Assembly (NCBI GenBank): GCA_028532765.1
Contig: JAQQAR010000019.1
Coordinates: forward strand, 1 to 32,127
Direction: 5' to 3'
DNA length: 32,127 nucleotides
Source of the DNA: Sphaerochaetaceae bacterium
GTDB taxonomy: Bacteria > Spirochaetota > Spirochaetia > Sphaerochaetales > Sphaerochaetaceae
Positions 17,315 to 25,286 of the stretch are shown piece after piece; positions within the stretch are counted from its first letter, which is position 1, and each line of letters opens with the position of its first letter. Made by a program: the position numbers and the translations under genes. A model generated the notes under the pieces. The model did no database searches. It was not told the DNA's origin and was given only the letters and a program-made list of their open reading frames with translations.

Positions 17315-17857
17315 GATTTTTCCTCCGATAAGGATAAGGACAATCCCTCCCAGGATTCCCGCCTTGCTCTGCAGGCGATTACCAAAGTGGTTTCCGATGA
17401 TGACGGCAATCAGTGAGAGGAAAAATGTGATAATGCCGATCAAGGAGATGGAGAGGATGATATCGGTGTTCAGGAATGCTAGGGTGATCCCAACTGCCAA
17501 GGCATCGATACTGGTTGCGATGGAAAGCAGCAATAGTTCTTTGAGATCAATCTGATCCACTGTCTCCACGGGGCAGGTGGGGTCTTCTGTAATGGAATCA
17601 TAGAGCATTTTTACTCCAATGATGGAGAGGAGGATGAACGCAATCCAATGGTCTACAGGTGTAATGAATCGTTCAAACTGATGACCGAGCGCCCATCCAA
17701 TGAGCGGCATTCCCGCTTGGAAGAATCCGAAGGAGAATGCAATGAGGATTCCCTGGGACCAATTGATTCTGCGCATCCTGAGTCCTTTGCATAAGGATAC
17801 AGCAAACGCATCCATAGCAAGGCCTACAGAGAGTATGAGCAATTCTACAATTCCCAA
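17282..17857 (-). CDS. mntP: Manganese efflux pump MntP
   Basis: This 191-residue, six-helix membrane protein exports Mn2+. It has the two-fold family repeat with helix aspartates in VGLAMDAFAVSL near the start and TSIDALAVGITL in the second half, both key metal-path residues in MntP. I place the start at TTG 17857, eight bases after GGAGG (17866-17870), because this gives the normal family N-terminus. An in-frame ATG at 17953 would add 32 unrelated residues and lies upstream of the best promoter. The gene overlaps the convergent MFS gene by 33 bp. The leader is too short for a yybP-ykoY Mn riboswitch, so control is more likely at the promoter. Confidence 0.88.
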   Translation of the reverse strand: MGIVELLILSVGLAMDAFAVSLCKGLRMRRINWSQGILIAFSFGFFQAGMPLIGWALGHQFERFITPVDHWIAFILLSIIGVKMLYDSITEDPTCPVETVDQIDLKELLLLSIATSIDALAVGITLAFLNTDIILSISLIGIITFFLSLIAVIIGNHFGNRLQSKAGILGGIVLILIGGKILFSHLGIIGF

Positions 17858-17887
17858 AACAGGGTCCTCCAATAATTCATGAAGCTG

Positions 17888-17923
17888 AGTATAGGAGGTT
17901 TTTGCATGAAACTCAAGATTGAG
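17888..17923 (-). promoter_or_regulatory. mntP promoter with dyad over the -35
   Basis: On the minus strand, TTGAGT (17916-17911) and TATACT (17893-17888) are separated by 17 bases, a good sigma-70-type promoter with a start near 17881. An inverted repeat CTCAA-GA-TTGAG (17912-17923) overlaps the -35 and could be an operator for a metal-responsive repressor. The promoter is well supported by spacing; the operator is inference. Confidence 0.6.
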
Positions 17924-17937
17924 AAAAAACCTTAAAT

Positions 17938-17951
17938 GTTGGATTTCCAAC
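17938..17951. promoter_or_regulatory. Perfect 6-2-6 inverted repeat between mntP and cupin-hcp
   Basis: GTTGGA-TT-TCCAAC is a perfect dyad in the divergent gap, about 78 bp ahead of the cupin ATG. TTG and CAA are six bases apart, two fewer than in a standard FNR/CRP-type site. It may be an operator for the cupin-hcp transcript, or for mntP. Confidence 0.45.
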
Positions 17952-18028
17952 ATACTGATCTGATTGGTTTTTATACGATGTATGTACTATGAGACATAGA
18001 ACGAATCAATAAAGGAGTTGTGATTGCG

Positions 18029-18352
18029 ATGATTAAGAATTTCAAACCATCTGAAGTGATGAGTTTTGCAGACCAGGTTACCTATCAGGAAGGACAGGTC
18101 GTGAGCAAGACCCTTGCACAAGACAAACATCACAGCCTTACCCTTTTTGCTTTCGAGAAAGGGGAGGAGATCAGCACTCATGCAAGTAGCGGAGATGCTC
18201 TGGTCATTGCCCTTGACGGCGAAGGACTGGTGACCATTGATGGTCAGGAGTTCAAACTGGGAAAAGGGGATTCAATTCTGATGCCGAGTGATCTACCGCA
18301 TGCAATATATGCTCCAGAACGTTTCAAGATGTTTCTGGTAGTCAGTTTTTAA
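18029..18352 (+). CDS. Small cupin-fold protein upstream of hcp
   Basis: This 107-residue protein is a single cupin barrel. The first cupin motif is reduced ([17 protein letters not shown], one His), while the second is clearer ([18 protein letters not shown]). A metal could bind through the remaining histidines, but the usual HxH pair is absent. I chose ATG 18029, since the GTG at 18020 lies only two bases from AAAGGAG (18011-18017); the ATG is eleven bases from it, slightly long. Only 19 bases separate it from hcp, so the two are very likely one operon. The role is unknown: possibly a sensor or protective partner for nitrosative or redox stress. Confidence 0.8.
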   Translation: MIKNFKPSEVMSFADQVTYQEGQVVSKTLAQDKHHSLTLFAFEKGEEISTHASSGDALVIALDGEGLVTIDGQEFKLGKGDSILMPSDLPHAIYAPERFKMFLVVSF

Positions 18353-18371
18353 CTTTATAAGGAGAAATCAA

Positions 18372-20006
18372 ATGGACAACAAGATGTTCTGTTTCCAATG
18401 TCAGGAAACCGCCCGCAATTTCGGATGTACGCAAGTAGGGGTATGTGGCAAACAGCCAGAGACAGCAAACCTGCAGGATCTTTTAATCTATGTAACCAAA
18501 GGGCTGAGCCAAGTTGCAACCAGACTCCGCGGGGAGAACAAGTCGGTCAGTAAGGATATCAACCACATTGTCACCTACAATCTTTTCACCACCATTACCA
18601 ATGCAAACTTTGACGATGAAAAGGTAACCGAGAGAATTCTCCTTACCATCGAGGCAAAGAAGGGTTTACTTGCAGAACTTTCCAGTAAGGAAGGGTTGAG
18701 TGAAGCCGCTCTCTATGACAACACCGATACTGCTTCCTATGAAGAGTTTTCCAAGACTGTTGGTGTACTTGCTGAGAGCAATGAAGATGTCCGCTCCTTG
18801 AAGGAGTTGATCATCTATGGCTTGAAGGGAGTGAGCGCTTATACCAAGCATGCAAACAACCTGATCAAGGAAAATGAAGAGCTTGATGCCTTCATCCAGA
18901 GTGCCCTGAATGACCTGCTTGAAGAGAAGAGTGTTGATGAGCTTGTTGCCCTTACCCTGAAGACAGGGGAATGGGGTGTTGCAGGCATGGCACTGCTCGA
19001 TGGAGCAAATACCGGCACCTATGGTAACCCTGAGATGACAAAGGTAAAGATTGGTGTTGGCAAGAACCCTGGCATCCTTATCAGCGGTCACGACCTCAGG
19101 GACCTCGAGATGTTGCTTGAGCAGACCCAGGGTACTGGAGTTGATGTATACACTCACTCTGAGATGCTTCCTGCCCACTACTATCCCGCATTCAAGAAGT
19201 ATCCTAACTTCTATGGCAACTATGGTAACGCATGGTGGATGCAGAAGAAGGAGTTTGAATCCTTCAACGGTCCCATCTTGATGACCACCAACTGTATCGT
19301 ACCTCCAGCTGAATCATACAAGAGCCGCCTCTATACCACCGGAGCAACCGGTTTCCCGGGCTGCAAGCATATTGAAGGTGGAATCGGGGATAAGAAGGAC
19401 TTCAGTGAGATCATTGAGCTTGCAAAGACCTGTCCTGCTCCAACGGAAATCGAATCCGGAGAGATCATTGGAGGCTTTGCCCACGAGCAGGTCTTCGCTC
19501 TTGCGGACAAGGTAGTGGAAGCCGTGAAGAGTGGTGCGATCAAGAAGTTCGTGGTCATGGGTGGTTGTGATGGCCGTTCCAAGAGTAGGGACTACTACAC
19601 TGAGTTTGCCAAGAACCTGCCCAAGGATACGGTAATCCTGACCGCTGGTTGTGCAAAGTATCGCTATAATAAGCTGAACCTTGGTGATATCGGTGGAATT
19701 CCCCGCGTCCTTGATGCTGGTCAGTGCAACGACTCCTACTCCTTGGCACTTATTGCCTTGAAGTTGAAGGAAGTCTTTGGCTTGGATGACATTAATGATC
19801 TTCCTATCGCCTACAACATTGCCTGGTATGAGCAGAAAGCTGTTATTGTACTGCTTGCCTTGCTTTACCTTGGTGTGAAAAACATCCACCTCGGGCCTAC
19901 ATTGCCTGCATTCCTTTCACCGAATGTAGCCAGCGTATTGGTTGAGAACTTCGGAATTGCCGGAATCTCATCCGTTGAGGATGACCTTGCAGAATTAATC
20001 GGCTAA
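18372..20006 (+). CDS. hcp: Hybrid cluster protein (hydroxylamine/NO reductase), class I
   Basis: This 544-residue cytoplasmic protein contains both iron-sulfur centres of Hcp. The N-terminal cubane ligands are C7, C10, C19 and C25 (C-x2-C-x8-C-x5-C), the spacing of strict-anaerobe class I enzymes. The hybrid cluster ligands are all present by motif: His240, Glu264, Cys308, Cys399, Cys427, Cys452 and Glu487. Family members reduce hydroxylamine in vitro and act as NO reductases protecting against nitrosative stress in vivo. No Hcr reductase gene is adjacent; electrons must come from elsewhere. The start is ATG 18372 behind AAGGAG, in an operon with the cupin gene. A hairpin follows the stop. 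Confidence 0.97.
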   Translation: MDNKMFCFQCQETARNFGCTQVGVCGKQPETANLQDLLIYVTKGLSQVATRLRGENKSVSKDINHIVTYNLFTTITNANFDDEKVTERILLTIEAKKGLLAELSSKEGLSEAALYDNTDTASYEEFSKTVGVLAESNEDVRSLKELIIYGLKGVSAYTKHANNLIKENEELDAFIQSALNDLLEEKSVDELVALTLKTGEWGVAGMALLDGANTGTYGNPEMTKVKIGVGKNPGILISGHDLRDLEMLLEQTQGTGVDVYTHSEMLPAHYYPAFKKYPNFYGNYGNAWWMQKKEFESFNGPILMTTNCIVPPAESYKSRLYTTGATGFPGCKHIEGGIGDKKDFSEIIELAKTCPAPTEIESGEIIGGFAHEQVFALADKVVEAVKSGAIKKFVVMGGCDGRSKSRDYYTEFAKNLPKDTVILTAGCAKYRYNKLNLGDIGGIPRVLDAGQCNDSYSLALIALKLKEVFGLDDINDLPIAYNIAWYEQKAVIVLLALLYLGVKNIHLGPTLPAFLSPNVASVLVENFGIAGISSVEDDLAELIG

Positions 20007-20025
20007 TGAGCTGGTCTAGGTTATT

Positions 20026-20060
20026 GAAGGGAGCTTCCAGAGAGAGGCTCCCTTCGCTTT
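20026..20060 (+). terminator. Terminator-like hairpin after hcp
   Basis: GAAGGGAGC (20026-20034) pairs with GCTCCCTTC (20047-20055), a 9-bp stem with a 12-base loop, followed by GCTTT. The T-run is weak, but it lies 20 bases after the hcp stop and ahead of a convergent operon. Confidence 0.6.
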
Positions 20061-20070
20061 GTGCATATCC

Positions 20071-20105
20071 AAACAAAGGCTGCCTCTCTTTGGAGAAAGG
20101 CAGCC
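20071..20105 (-). terminator. Rho-independent terminator of the RND operon
   Basis: Read on the minus strand, GGCTGCCT and AGGCAGCC (20105-20098 and 20085-20078) form an 8-bp stem followed by TTTGTTT (20077-20071). It lies 25 bases after the outer-membrane protein stop, closing the operon that runs toward hcp. Confidence 0.8.
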
Positions 20106-20130
20106 ATGTTGCAAAGCGATTGATGAAGTA

Positions 20131-21384
20131 CTAGAAGTACCAGCGAAGTGCAGCCCAGGCCATGGAGTTATCCTGGTAGACTCCGAAAGTACCCTCTTCA
20201 TCACCAACAAATAACTCCACGCCGCCTTCAAGCAAGACTCCATCTCCAAAGTTATAGGAGAGGGATGGCCTTATCAGGGCATTGGCAGGTTCTAGTTCCA
20301 CATAGGTGAAGAGTTTTGCAGTCAGGCGTTCATCAAGGAATGTATCCTGAACCCTGAAGGTGAGGGTGTGGGCAAACTCCTTGATGGGTCTCATCTGACT
20401 CACCAATGAATCATTATGGTCATGGGTGCAGGTAAGCAGATACTGACTCGACCACTGGGCTCCAAGCATATTCCAATCCAGTCCCACTAACGTCTGTATC
20501 TGGTTATGGTACTCGATTGAGATGGGTGGATTACTTGTGGTATCAACGCTATTCAACGGTTTTTCGAGAGCTAGAGCAGCCTCTCCCCTGAGCACCACAC
20601 TTCCCAGGGTTGTATTGAAGCTACCTCCAACAAATCCGTACCGCTCATAACCTTGAGATATTTCTCTTGAGGTCGGAGTAGGAGCAGTTACCCCTGTAAC
20701 CAAGGGTTCATCGGTGAACACATATCCTACGTTTACCTTCCAGCTTATGGTATTTCCAAACCTACCCAACGAGAGGAATGCCTCACTATTTTCCAGGCTG
20801 GACTCTGGCATACTGGGATCATTGATCGTAGCAGTAACTGTTGGAGGAAACGGCATGGAAGGGGTCTGTGCCCACATTGAATCCTGGGAAGGAAGCGTGG
20901 ATGGGATAAAATGCGTCACCCAGATTCCCTGCAGGGTGTAATCTCCTGCATAATAATCGATCTTGATGGCCGGAACTGCCTTACGGATCTCCGTAAAGTC
21001 AGCAAGGATGAACGAGCGCATATCCCTCGGGCTAACCAGGTCGGTAATGAATGCTCCCTCAGCTTCACCCCAGATGACCTTCTGCTTACCGACCCTGAGG
21101 TCTGCATCCTGCAGATAGAAATCGAAGTAGGCTTCCTGAAGATTTAATTCAACACCTTCGTTGGGTGTGCTGTACGCTACCGGGTGCAGGGTGAGTTTTC
21201 CCAGGTCCCCATAGTAGTCATACTTAAGGTCAGCTGTTATCTCATGCACTGGCATGTCAGCTTGGTCAAATCGAAGGGTGACATAGTCTCTAACCATGCC
21301 GCTGAATACCCCGTCCCCGGCTACTGCCGGTGACAGGACTGCAATGAGTAAAATACTTGCTAGTATGATGTTTTTCCGCTTCAT
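20131..21384 (-). CDS. Outer-membrane beta-barrel protein of the RND export unit (DUF1302-like)
   Basis: This 417-residue protein has a signal peptide (MKRKN, hydrophobic core, AVAGD) and a long run of alternating strands ending in RWYF, the aromatic terminus of outer-membrane barrels. Segments such as LQEAYFDFYL, RVGKQKVIWGEAEG and LVSPRDMRSF resemble the DUF1302-type barrels encoded beside MMPL/RND exporters in proteobacteria. That link is by pattern and context only. It starts 3 bases after the LolA-like gene stop, with GGAG overlapping that gene's end, so expression is coupled. A terminator follows. It probably provides the outer-membrane component or acceptor of the export route. Confidence 0.8.
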   Translation of the reverse strand: MKRKNIILASILLIAVLSPAVAGDGVFSGMVRDYVTLRFDQADMPVHEITADLKYDYYGDLGKLTLHPVAYSTPNEGVELNLQEAYFDFYLQDADLRVGKQKVIWGEAEGAFITDLVSPRDMRSFILADFTEIRKAVPAIKIDYYAGDYTLQGIWVTHFIPSTLPSQDSMWAQTPSMPFPPTVTATINDPSMPESSLENSEAFLSLGRFGNTISWKVNVGYVFTDEPLVTGVTAPTPTSREISQGYERYGFVGGSFNTTLGSVVLRGEAALALEKPLNSVDTTSNPPISIEYHNQIQTLVGLDWNMLGAQWSSQYLLTCTHDHNDSLVSQMRPIKEFAHTLTFRVQDTFLDERLTAKLFTYVELEPANALIRPSLSYNFGDGVLLEGGVELFVGDEEGTFGVYQDNSMAWAALRWYF

Positions 21385-21387
21385 TAC

Positions 21388-22176
21388 TTATCTCCTTGGT
21401 CCAATTTTCATCTGTCGTTCACTAAAGAAGCTGTCATTAAAGTCCTGATTGAATTCAACCTCTTCCATTTGAATCCTGGTGGAGGTGTTCTCCTCAAGGT
21501 TTCTCATCGTCATATCAGTGATGACATAGATGCCATCAATTGCTTTATATTCGTCGATAGTGAGTGTCTTTGCGAGCGTTCCATCGGGGAGATAGAACTC
21601 TTTTTTCAGGCCGAACCACTCTCCATCTACAACCCACGAGAGAGTTCTTGGATAGTCCTCATCGCCTTTTGCAACGCTCTCAACCACCAAGGTGGAAACT
21701 CCCTGAACAGTCTCCTTCCTCAGTACCTTGTGTGTATCCAGTTCAGGATGTCGGCTTCCCATATCATCGTAGGTAAAGTCAGAACCCATGAACGAGTCGT
21801 TCTTGCTGTCACTTGCGATACGCTTCACTCTCCTGAGCGCTGGCAGGTAGATGTACTGGTCATCACTTCTGCCATCCTCATAACTGAAGCTGAGGAAGCT
21901 GGTATTTCTTACATCACTGGGGGAGAGGAAGAACATAAGCTTGCTCTCAACCCCATTCTTATCCATTCGGTACTGGGCAATTGTTCGTTCCCTGACCGAT
22001 CCTCTTGCATTGGTAATGGTCATGATCAGATTGGCACTCATGGTATCCCCGCTATCACGGTTATAGACTTCCCACATTACCTCGCTGCCACTTGGGGTGG
22101 CTGCGCTCACGGTAAGTAAGGCGAATGACAAGAGCAGTGCAAGCACACTGATTCGTTTGGTTGTACGTGTGTTCAT
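21388..22176 (-). CDS. Periplasmic LolA-like lipid/lipoprotein carrier of the RND unit
   Basis: This 262-residue protein has an N-terminal signal peptide (RTTKR, hydrophobic core, VSAA) without a lipobox cysteine. The mature region matches the 'outer membrane lipoprotein-sorting protein' LolA-like family found with RND exporters: MWEVYNRDSGDTMSANLIM, then a YIYLPALRRVKRI segment and a GSDFTYDDM segment are typical. Such proteins have an open barrel holding a hydrophobic ligand. It lies between the RND gene (18-bp gap) and the outer-membrane barrel (3-bp gap). A shuttle of lipid or lipid-like cargo from the permease to the outer membrane is the natural inference. The start at ATG 22176 has AAGGAG upstream. 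Confidence 0.87.
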   Translation of the reverse strand: MNTRTTKRISVLALLLSFALLTVSAATPSGSEVMWEVYNRDSGDTMSANLIMTITNARGSVRERTIAQYRMDKNGVESKLMFFLSPSDVRNTSFLSFSYEDGRSDDQYIYLPALRRVKRIASDSKNDSFMGSDFTYDDMGSRHPELDTHKVLRKETVQGVSTLVVESVAKGDEDYPRTLSWVVDGEWFGLKKEFYLPDGTLAKTLTIDEYKAIDGIYVITDMTMRNLEENTSTRIQMEEVEFNQDFNDSFFSERQMKIGPRR

Positions 22177-22194
22177 AAGTAACTCCTTGTATTG

Positions 22195-24480
22195 TTATCG
22201 TATGCGTTTTGGAAGAAACACATGTTTTTTCTCGAGGTAGTGAACAAGCACCACCAGTATGGTAAGCGTGCCCAAGGCACTGGTTGCCATGTTCAGGACG
22301 ATGAGAGCACCAACCTGCCTGTTGGGAGGGAAGACGCTGAACATCAGGATTGCAAAACCACCCATGACGGCGATTGCATTGAAGATGATTGCCCTCCCTG
22401 TATGCCTCAGTGTCGATCTCGTGGCTTGTTCAAGTGAAGATCCCCCGAGGCGTTCATTTGTATAGTGCTCCAGGAAATGGATGGCATAGTCCACCCCAAT
22501 ACCGATGGCAATGCTGGTTATCAAGGCAGTTGCGCTGCTGAGCGGGATTCCAAGCAGTCCCATTACTCCAAAGTTCACGATAGCCGTGATGGCAATGGGA
22601 ACGGTTCCCACGATGCCGATAGACAGATTCCTGAACAAGAGAGCCAGAAGAATGATGATAATTACAAAGCTTAGGGCCAAGCTGATAATCTGTCCTTCCA
22701 GCAAGAGTTCGCTGAATATGAAGGCCTTGTATCCACTGCCGGCATACGTCACTTCAATTTCATGTTCGGCGAAGACTGGGCGATAGGAATCGACCACAGC
22801 AAGGATATCCTTGAGAACAGCAGAGCTGTCACTCTTCAACTGAACAGTAATATTTGCACTGGTATACTCGTAGTCGACGACCTTTTCCAAGGATTCGGGA
22901 TCACCGGAGAATTCGTAGAGCAGGAGATACTGACTTACCAGTTCCTGGGAGTCCGGGATGCTGTAACTTCCCTCCTCATGTTCCATCATTACTTGGTTCA
23001 TCTGCTTGATGAAAGTTGCAAGGGAGAGGGTTTTTGCTACAATTGGATCTTTCTCGATATCATCCTGCATGGAATCCATCGCCTGCAGTACCTCTGGGTG
23101 CTTGAACAGATCTGTCTCGTCCCCGCTCAGGATGATATTCAGGGTGGAGGTACCTCCAAACTTGCTGTTTACGAATTGGTCGGTCTTTGCGATCGTACTG
23201 TCTTCCTCAAAGTTTGCCAGGAAGCTTGTATCAATCCATACCATGCTTGTTCCCCAGATTCCGATGATCAGCACTGCAAGGGAGATGAAAACAACCATCC
23301 TCGGACGACGTAGCAGGAGTGCTTGGAGCTTGTCCGACAGAGTCCCTTTTCCCTGTTGTATCTCAAGATCAGCCTTCGCTCTCTTGTACTTGGGTTTGCC
23401 CAGAAGGTAGAGGGAAGCTGGGAAAAGCAACAAGGCAAGCAACATCTCAGAGAGGACACCGATGGCTGCAAACAACCCAAAATACCGGACAGGAAGTACC
23501 TGGCTGCTCATCAGGGCAACAAATCCGATAGCTGTGGTTATTGCGGTCATGATAATCGGCCTTACCATCTGTTTCAGGGAATGGGTAGCCAGTTCTCCTT
23601 TGGAAAGGTCAGGGTAGGAGAGCATCAGGTGGTGAATGGTATTGTGCATATGAATACCATAGGCAACCCCGATGGCGATCAACATGACAGGAATCATGGT
23701 ATCAACGGCATAGATGGGTATGTTCAACAAGGTCATCAAACCAAAGGAGACCAGTGTCCCGAAAAGCACAATGACCATATTCAGTACTGTATCGCGCAGT
23801 GAACGCAACAAGAGATAGAGCAGGATGATCATGGTGATGATGACCAAGGGGAACATGATCGCCATGTCCTTTGGTCCGAGCTCTGCTAGAGCCCCTTCAA
23901 CCACTGGGCGTCCTGCAACCATGAGGTTCTCAGGTCCTTCCCACTGCCCAGCCCAAGTCTGCAGTGTCTCTGCCTCTATGTCACTGTTCAGTTCAGCAAT
24001 GATCAGTGTAGCCGTCCCATCCTTACTGACATTCCTCCCATAGATCATGGGGTTGGCTTCTACCTCGGCCTGCATCTGTGAGATTGCCGACTCGCTCGTT
24101 TTCCCAGAGTAGAATGGTTCAACCTCAAGGAATCCATCATCACTCTTGATGTTGTCTGCAGTCGTGAGACTGGTTATGGATTCCACTGCATCGAACTCTT
24201 CCTGGAGTGCTACCGTGATGGCATCAATCTTCTGGATGGTACCAGGGTTGTAGATGCCCTCAGGGTGTTCAACTACGATGAGTATTGCATCCTTGATCCC
24301 AAAAAGGCTCTCTGCCTCATCACTGGACACAAAGGCCGGGTGGGTCTTTGGCATATACTCATCAAGGTCTGTCTCCAGTACTGCATTGTTTGCAATCGAG
24401 ATGACAAAGATAGCTGATAGAACCAATACCGCGATCAAGAGAAGAAATGGGCGTTTAGCAAATGATGTGAAAAATCGCAT
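22195..24480 (-). CDS. RND/MMPL-family exporter permease
   Basis: This 761-residue inner-membrane protein has the duplicated RND plan: one helix, a large periplasmic loop (about 32-200), five helices, then the same again with a loop at about 410-580. Paired motifs MLIAIGVAYGIHMHN and SIAIGIGVDYAIHFLEHY occur in the fourth helix of each half; an Asp is present in the second only. Its size and lack of an adjacent membrane-fusion protein place it with MMPL/COG1033 exporters rather than AcrB-type drug pumps. Such proteins use the proton gradient to move lipids or hydrophobic compounds. It is the first gene of a three-gene unit with a TetR-type box just upstream. The start is ATG 24480 behind GGAGG. 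Confidence 0.92.
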   Translation of the reverse strand: MRFFTSFAKRPFLLLIAVLVLSAIFVISIANNAVLETDLDEYMPKTHPAFVSSDEAESLFGIKDAILIVVEHPEGIYNPGTIQKIDAITVALQEEFDAVESITSLTTADNIKSDDGFLEVEPFYSGKTSESAISQMQAEVEANPMIYGRNVSKDGTATLIIAELNSDIEAETLQTWAGQWEGPENLMVAGRPVVEGALAELGPKDMAIMFPLVIITMIILLYLLLRSLRDTVLNMVIVLFGTLVSFGLMTLLNIPIYAVDTMIPVMLIAIGVAYGIHMHNTIHHLMLSYPDLSKGELATHSLKQMVRPIIMTAITTAIGFVALMSSQVLPVRYFGLFAAIGVLSEMLLALLLFPASLYLLGKPKYKRAKADLEIQQGKGTLSDKLQALLLRRPRMVVFISLAVLIIGIWGTSMVWIDTSFLANFEEDSTIAKTDQFVNSKFGGTSTLNIILSGDETDLFKHPEVLQAMDSMQDDIEKDPIVAKTLSLATFIKQMNQVMMEHEEGSYSIPDSQELVSQYLLLYEFSGDPESLEKVVDYEYTSANITVQLKSDSSAVLKDILAVVDSYRPVFAEHEIEVTYAGSGYKAFIFSELLLEGQIISLALSFVIIIILLALLFRNLSIGIVGTVPIAITAIVNFGVMGLLGIPLSSATALITSIAIGIGVDYAIHFLEHYTNERLGGSSLEQATRSTLRHTGRAIIFNAIAVMGGFAILMFSVFPPNRQVGALIVLNMATSALGTLTILVVLVHYLEKKHVFLPKRIR

Positions 24481-24493
24481 ATATCCTCCGATA

Positions 24494-24509
24494 GTTAACG
24501 TTTACTTAC
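24494..24509 (-). promoter_or_regulatory. TetR-type box ahead of the RND gene
   Basis: On the plus strand, GTTAACGTTTACTTAC differs at only two of 16 positions from the box at 25152-25167 ahead of tetR. It lies 13 bases from the RND ATG, adjoining the ribosome site, so a bound repressor would block transcription start. An imperfect dyad, GTTA..TTAC, is visible. Confidence 0.7.
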
Positions 24510-24552
24510 ATATAATTAAAAATTGTCCCTTTTATGGGTTTGAACTGTAAAG

Positions 24553-25134
24553 CTATTGCAAAGAGAAGAGCGTACTTAGGCTAGCGGTGATAGGTCCTGC
24601 CTGTTCACTTAGTTTTGATGGTTCATCCTGCATATGCCAACGCGAGACATAGAGGCGGATGGTACCGAAGGTGATCATTGCAAGCTCAACAGGGTTTATA
24701 TCATTCCTGCACCGCTTCTCTGCAATGGCCTCTGCATAGAATGCAGAGAGTCTCTTCAGGTTTCCCTGTAGCAATGCATCCAATTGTGGCTTGAGTTGGA
24801 TATCAACATTGAATGTCTCCTCAGCGAACAGCATAAGGGTAAATGCTGCATTATGTTCCAAAAGTGTGAACAAGTCATGTACAAACTTGGTGAGCGCTTC
24901 CCTGTAGGAATCTTTTGATGCGAGCAATGTAGCGAACTGTGGCGTAAGTAAGCTATCAAGATGTACAAGGATTGCTTGCAATAACTCATGTTTGCTTGCA
25001 AAATGCCGGTATACAGCTGCTTCGCTGACACCGATGGCGGATGCCACATTCCGGATGGTCAGCTTCTGGATACCATCATAGGCTGTTACGCGGATTGCTG
25101 CTTCAACCAATTCAATTTGTCGTTTTGTCTGCAT
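24553..25134 (-). CDS. TetR-family transcriptional repressor
   Basis: This 193-residue regulator has a typical TetR N-terminal helix-turn-helix (KLTIRNVASAIGVSEAAVY followed by RHFASKHELL) and a helical ligand-binding domain. I use ATG 25134, since the in-frame TTG upstream overlaps the GGAGG ribosome site. It is followed after 72 bp by the RND gene on the same strand. Near-identical 16-bp boxes precede both genes, so autoregulation and local control of the export unit are likely. The ligand may be a substrate of the exporter, such as a fatty or hydrophobic compound, but nothing in the sequence identifies it. Confidence 0.92.
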   Translation of the reverse strand: MQTKRQIELVEAAIRVTAYDGIQKLTIRNVASAIGVSEAAVYRHFASKHELLQAILVHLDSLLTPQFATLLASKDSYREALTKFVHDLFTLLEHNAAFTLMLFAEETFNVDIQLKPQLDALLQGNLKRLSAFYAEAIAEKRCRNDINPVELAMITFGTIRLYVSRWHMQDEPSKLSEQAGPITASLSTLFSLQ

Positions 25135-25151
25135 CGGTCCCTCCAAAGTAA

Positions 25152-25167
25152 GTTAACGATTACTAAC
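25152..25167 (-). promoter_or_regulatory. TetR-type box ahead of tetR
   Basis: On the plus strand, GTTAACGATTACTAAC has dyad ends GTTA/TAAC. It is 14/16 identical to the box ahead of the RND gene and lies 17 bases from the tetR ATG. A minus-strand TATACG (25172-25167) and TTGTCA (25193-25188), 15 bases apart, may be the promoter it overlaps. Confidence 0.7.
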
Positions 25168-25223
25168 GTATACAAAGTTCTCTCCTTTGACAAGAGGATT
25201 GTAGGTTTTTTTTCAAGCTTTGT

Positions 25224-25239
25224 TTGCATTCACTTGCAA
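25224..25239. promoter_or_regulatory. Inverted repeat ahead of the GH105 gene
   Basis: TTGCA-N6-TGCAA, 47 bp before the GH105 ATG, is a perfect 5-bp dyad of the sort bound by LacI-type sugar regulators. TTGACA at 25187 looks like a -35 but no -10 fits it. No regulator for this gene lies in the window. Confidence 0.35.
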
Positions 25240-25286
25240 CCTCACCATTTCAACACGATACTAAAGGCATGGAGGGATCAAGCCAT

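Noticed and set aside
17858-17951. yybP-ykoY Mn riboswitch ahead of mntP
   Set aside because: None of its conserved elements is visible and the likely leader is only about 24 bases.
17858-17953. Upstream in-frame ATG giving a 223-residue MntP
   Set aside because: The added residues are unlike MntP, lie upstream of the best promoter, and the TTG at 17857 has a better ribosome site.
21382-21391. Third copy of ATAAGTAATG (minus strand) at the outer-membrane barrel start
   Set aside because: It is formed by a stop codon and ATG in the overlap and is probably coincidence.
25187-25192. Perfect TTGACA as the GH105 -35
   Set aside because: The sequence 16-18 bases on is T-rich with no -10-like hexamer, so a promoter could not be supported.
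25204-25218. GG...GC pair ahead of the GH105 gene as a sigma-54 promoter
   Set aside because: Spacing is one base too long and neither element matches the consensus beyond the dinucleotides.
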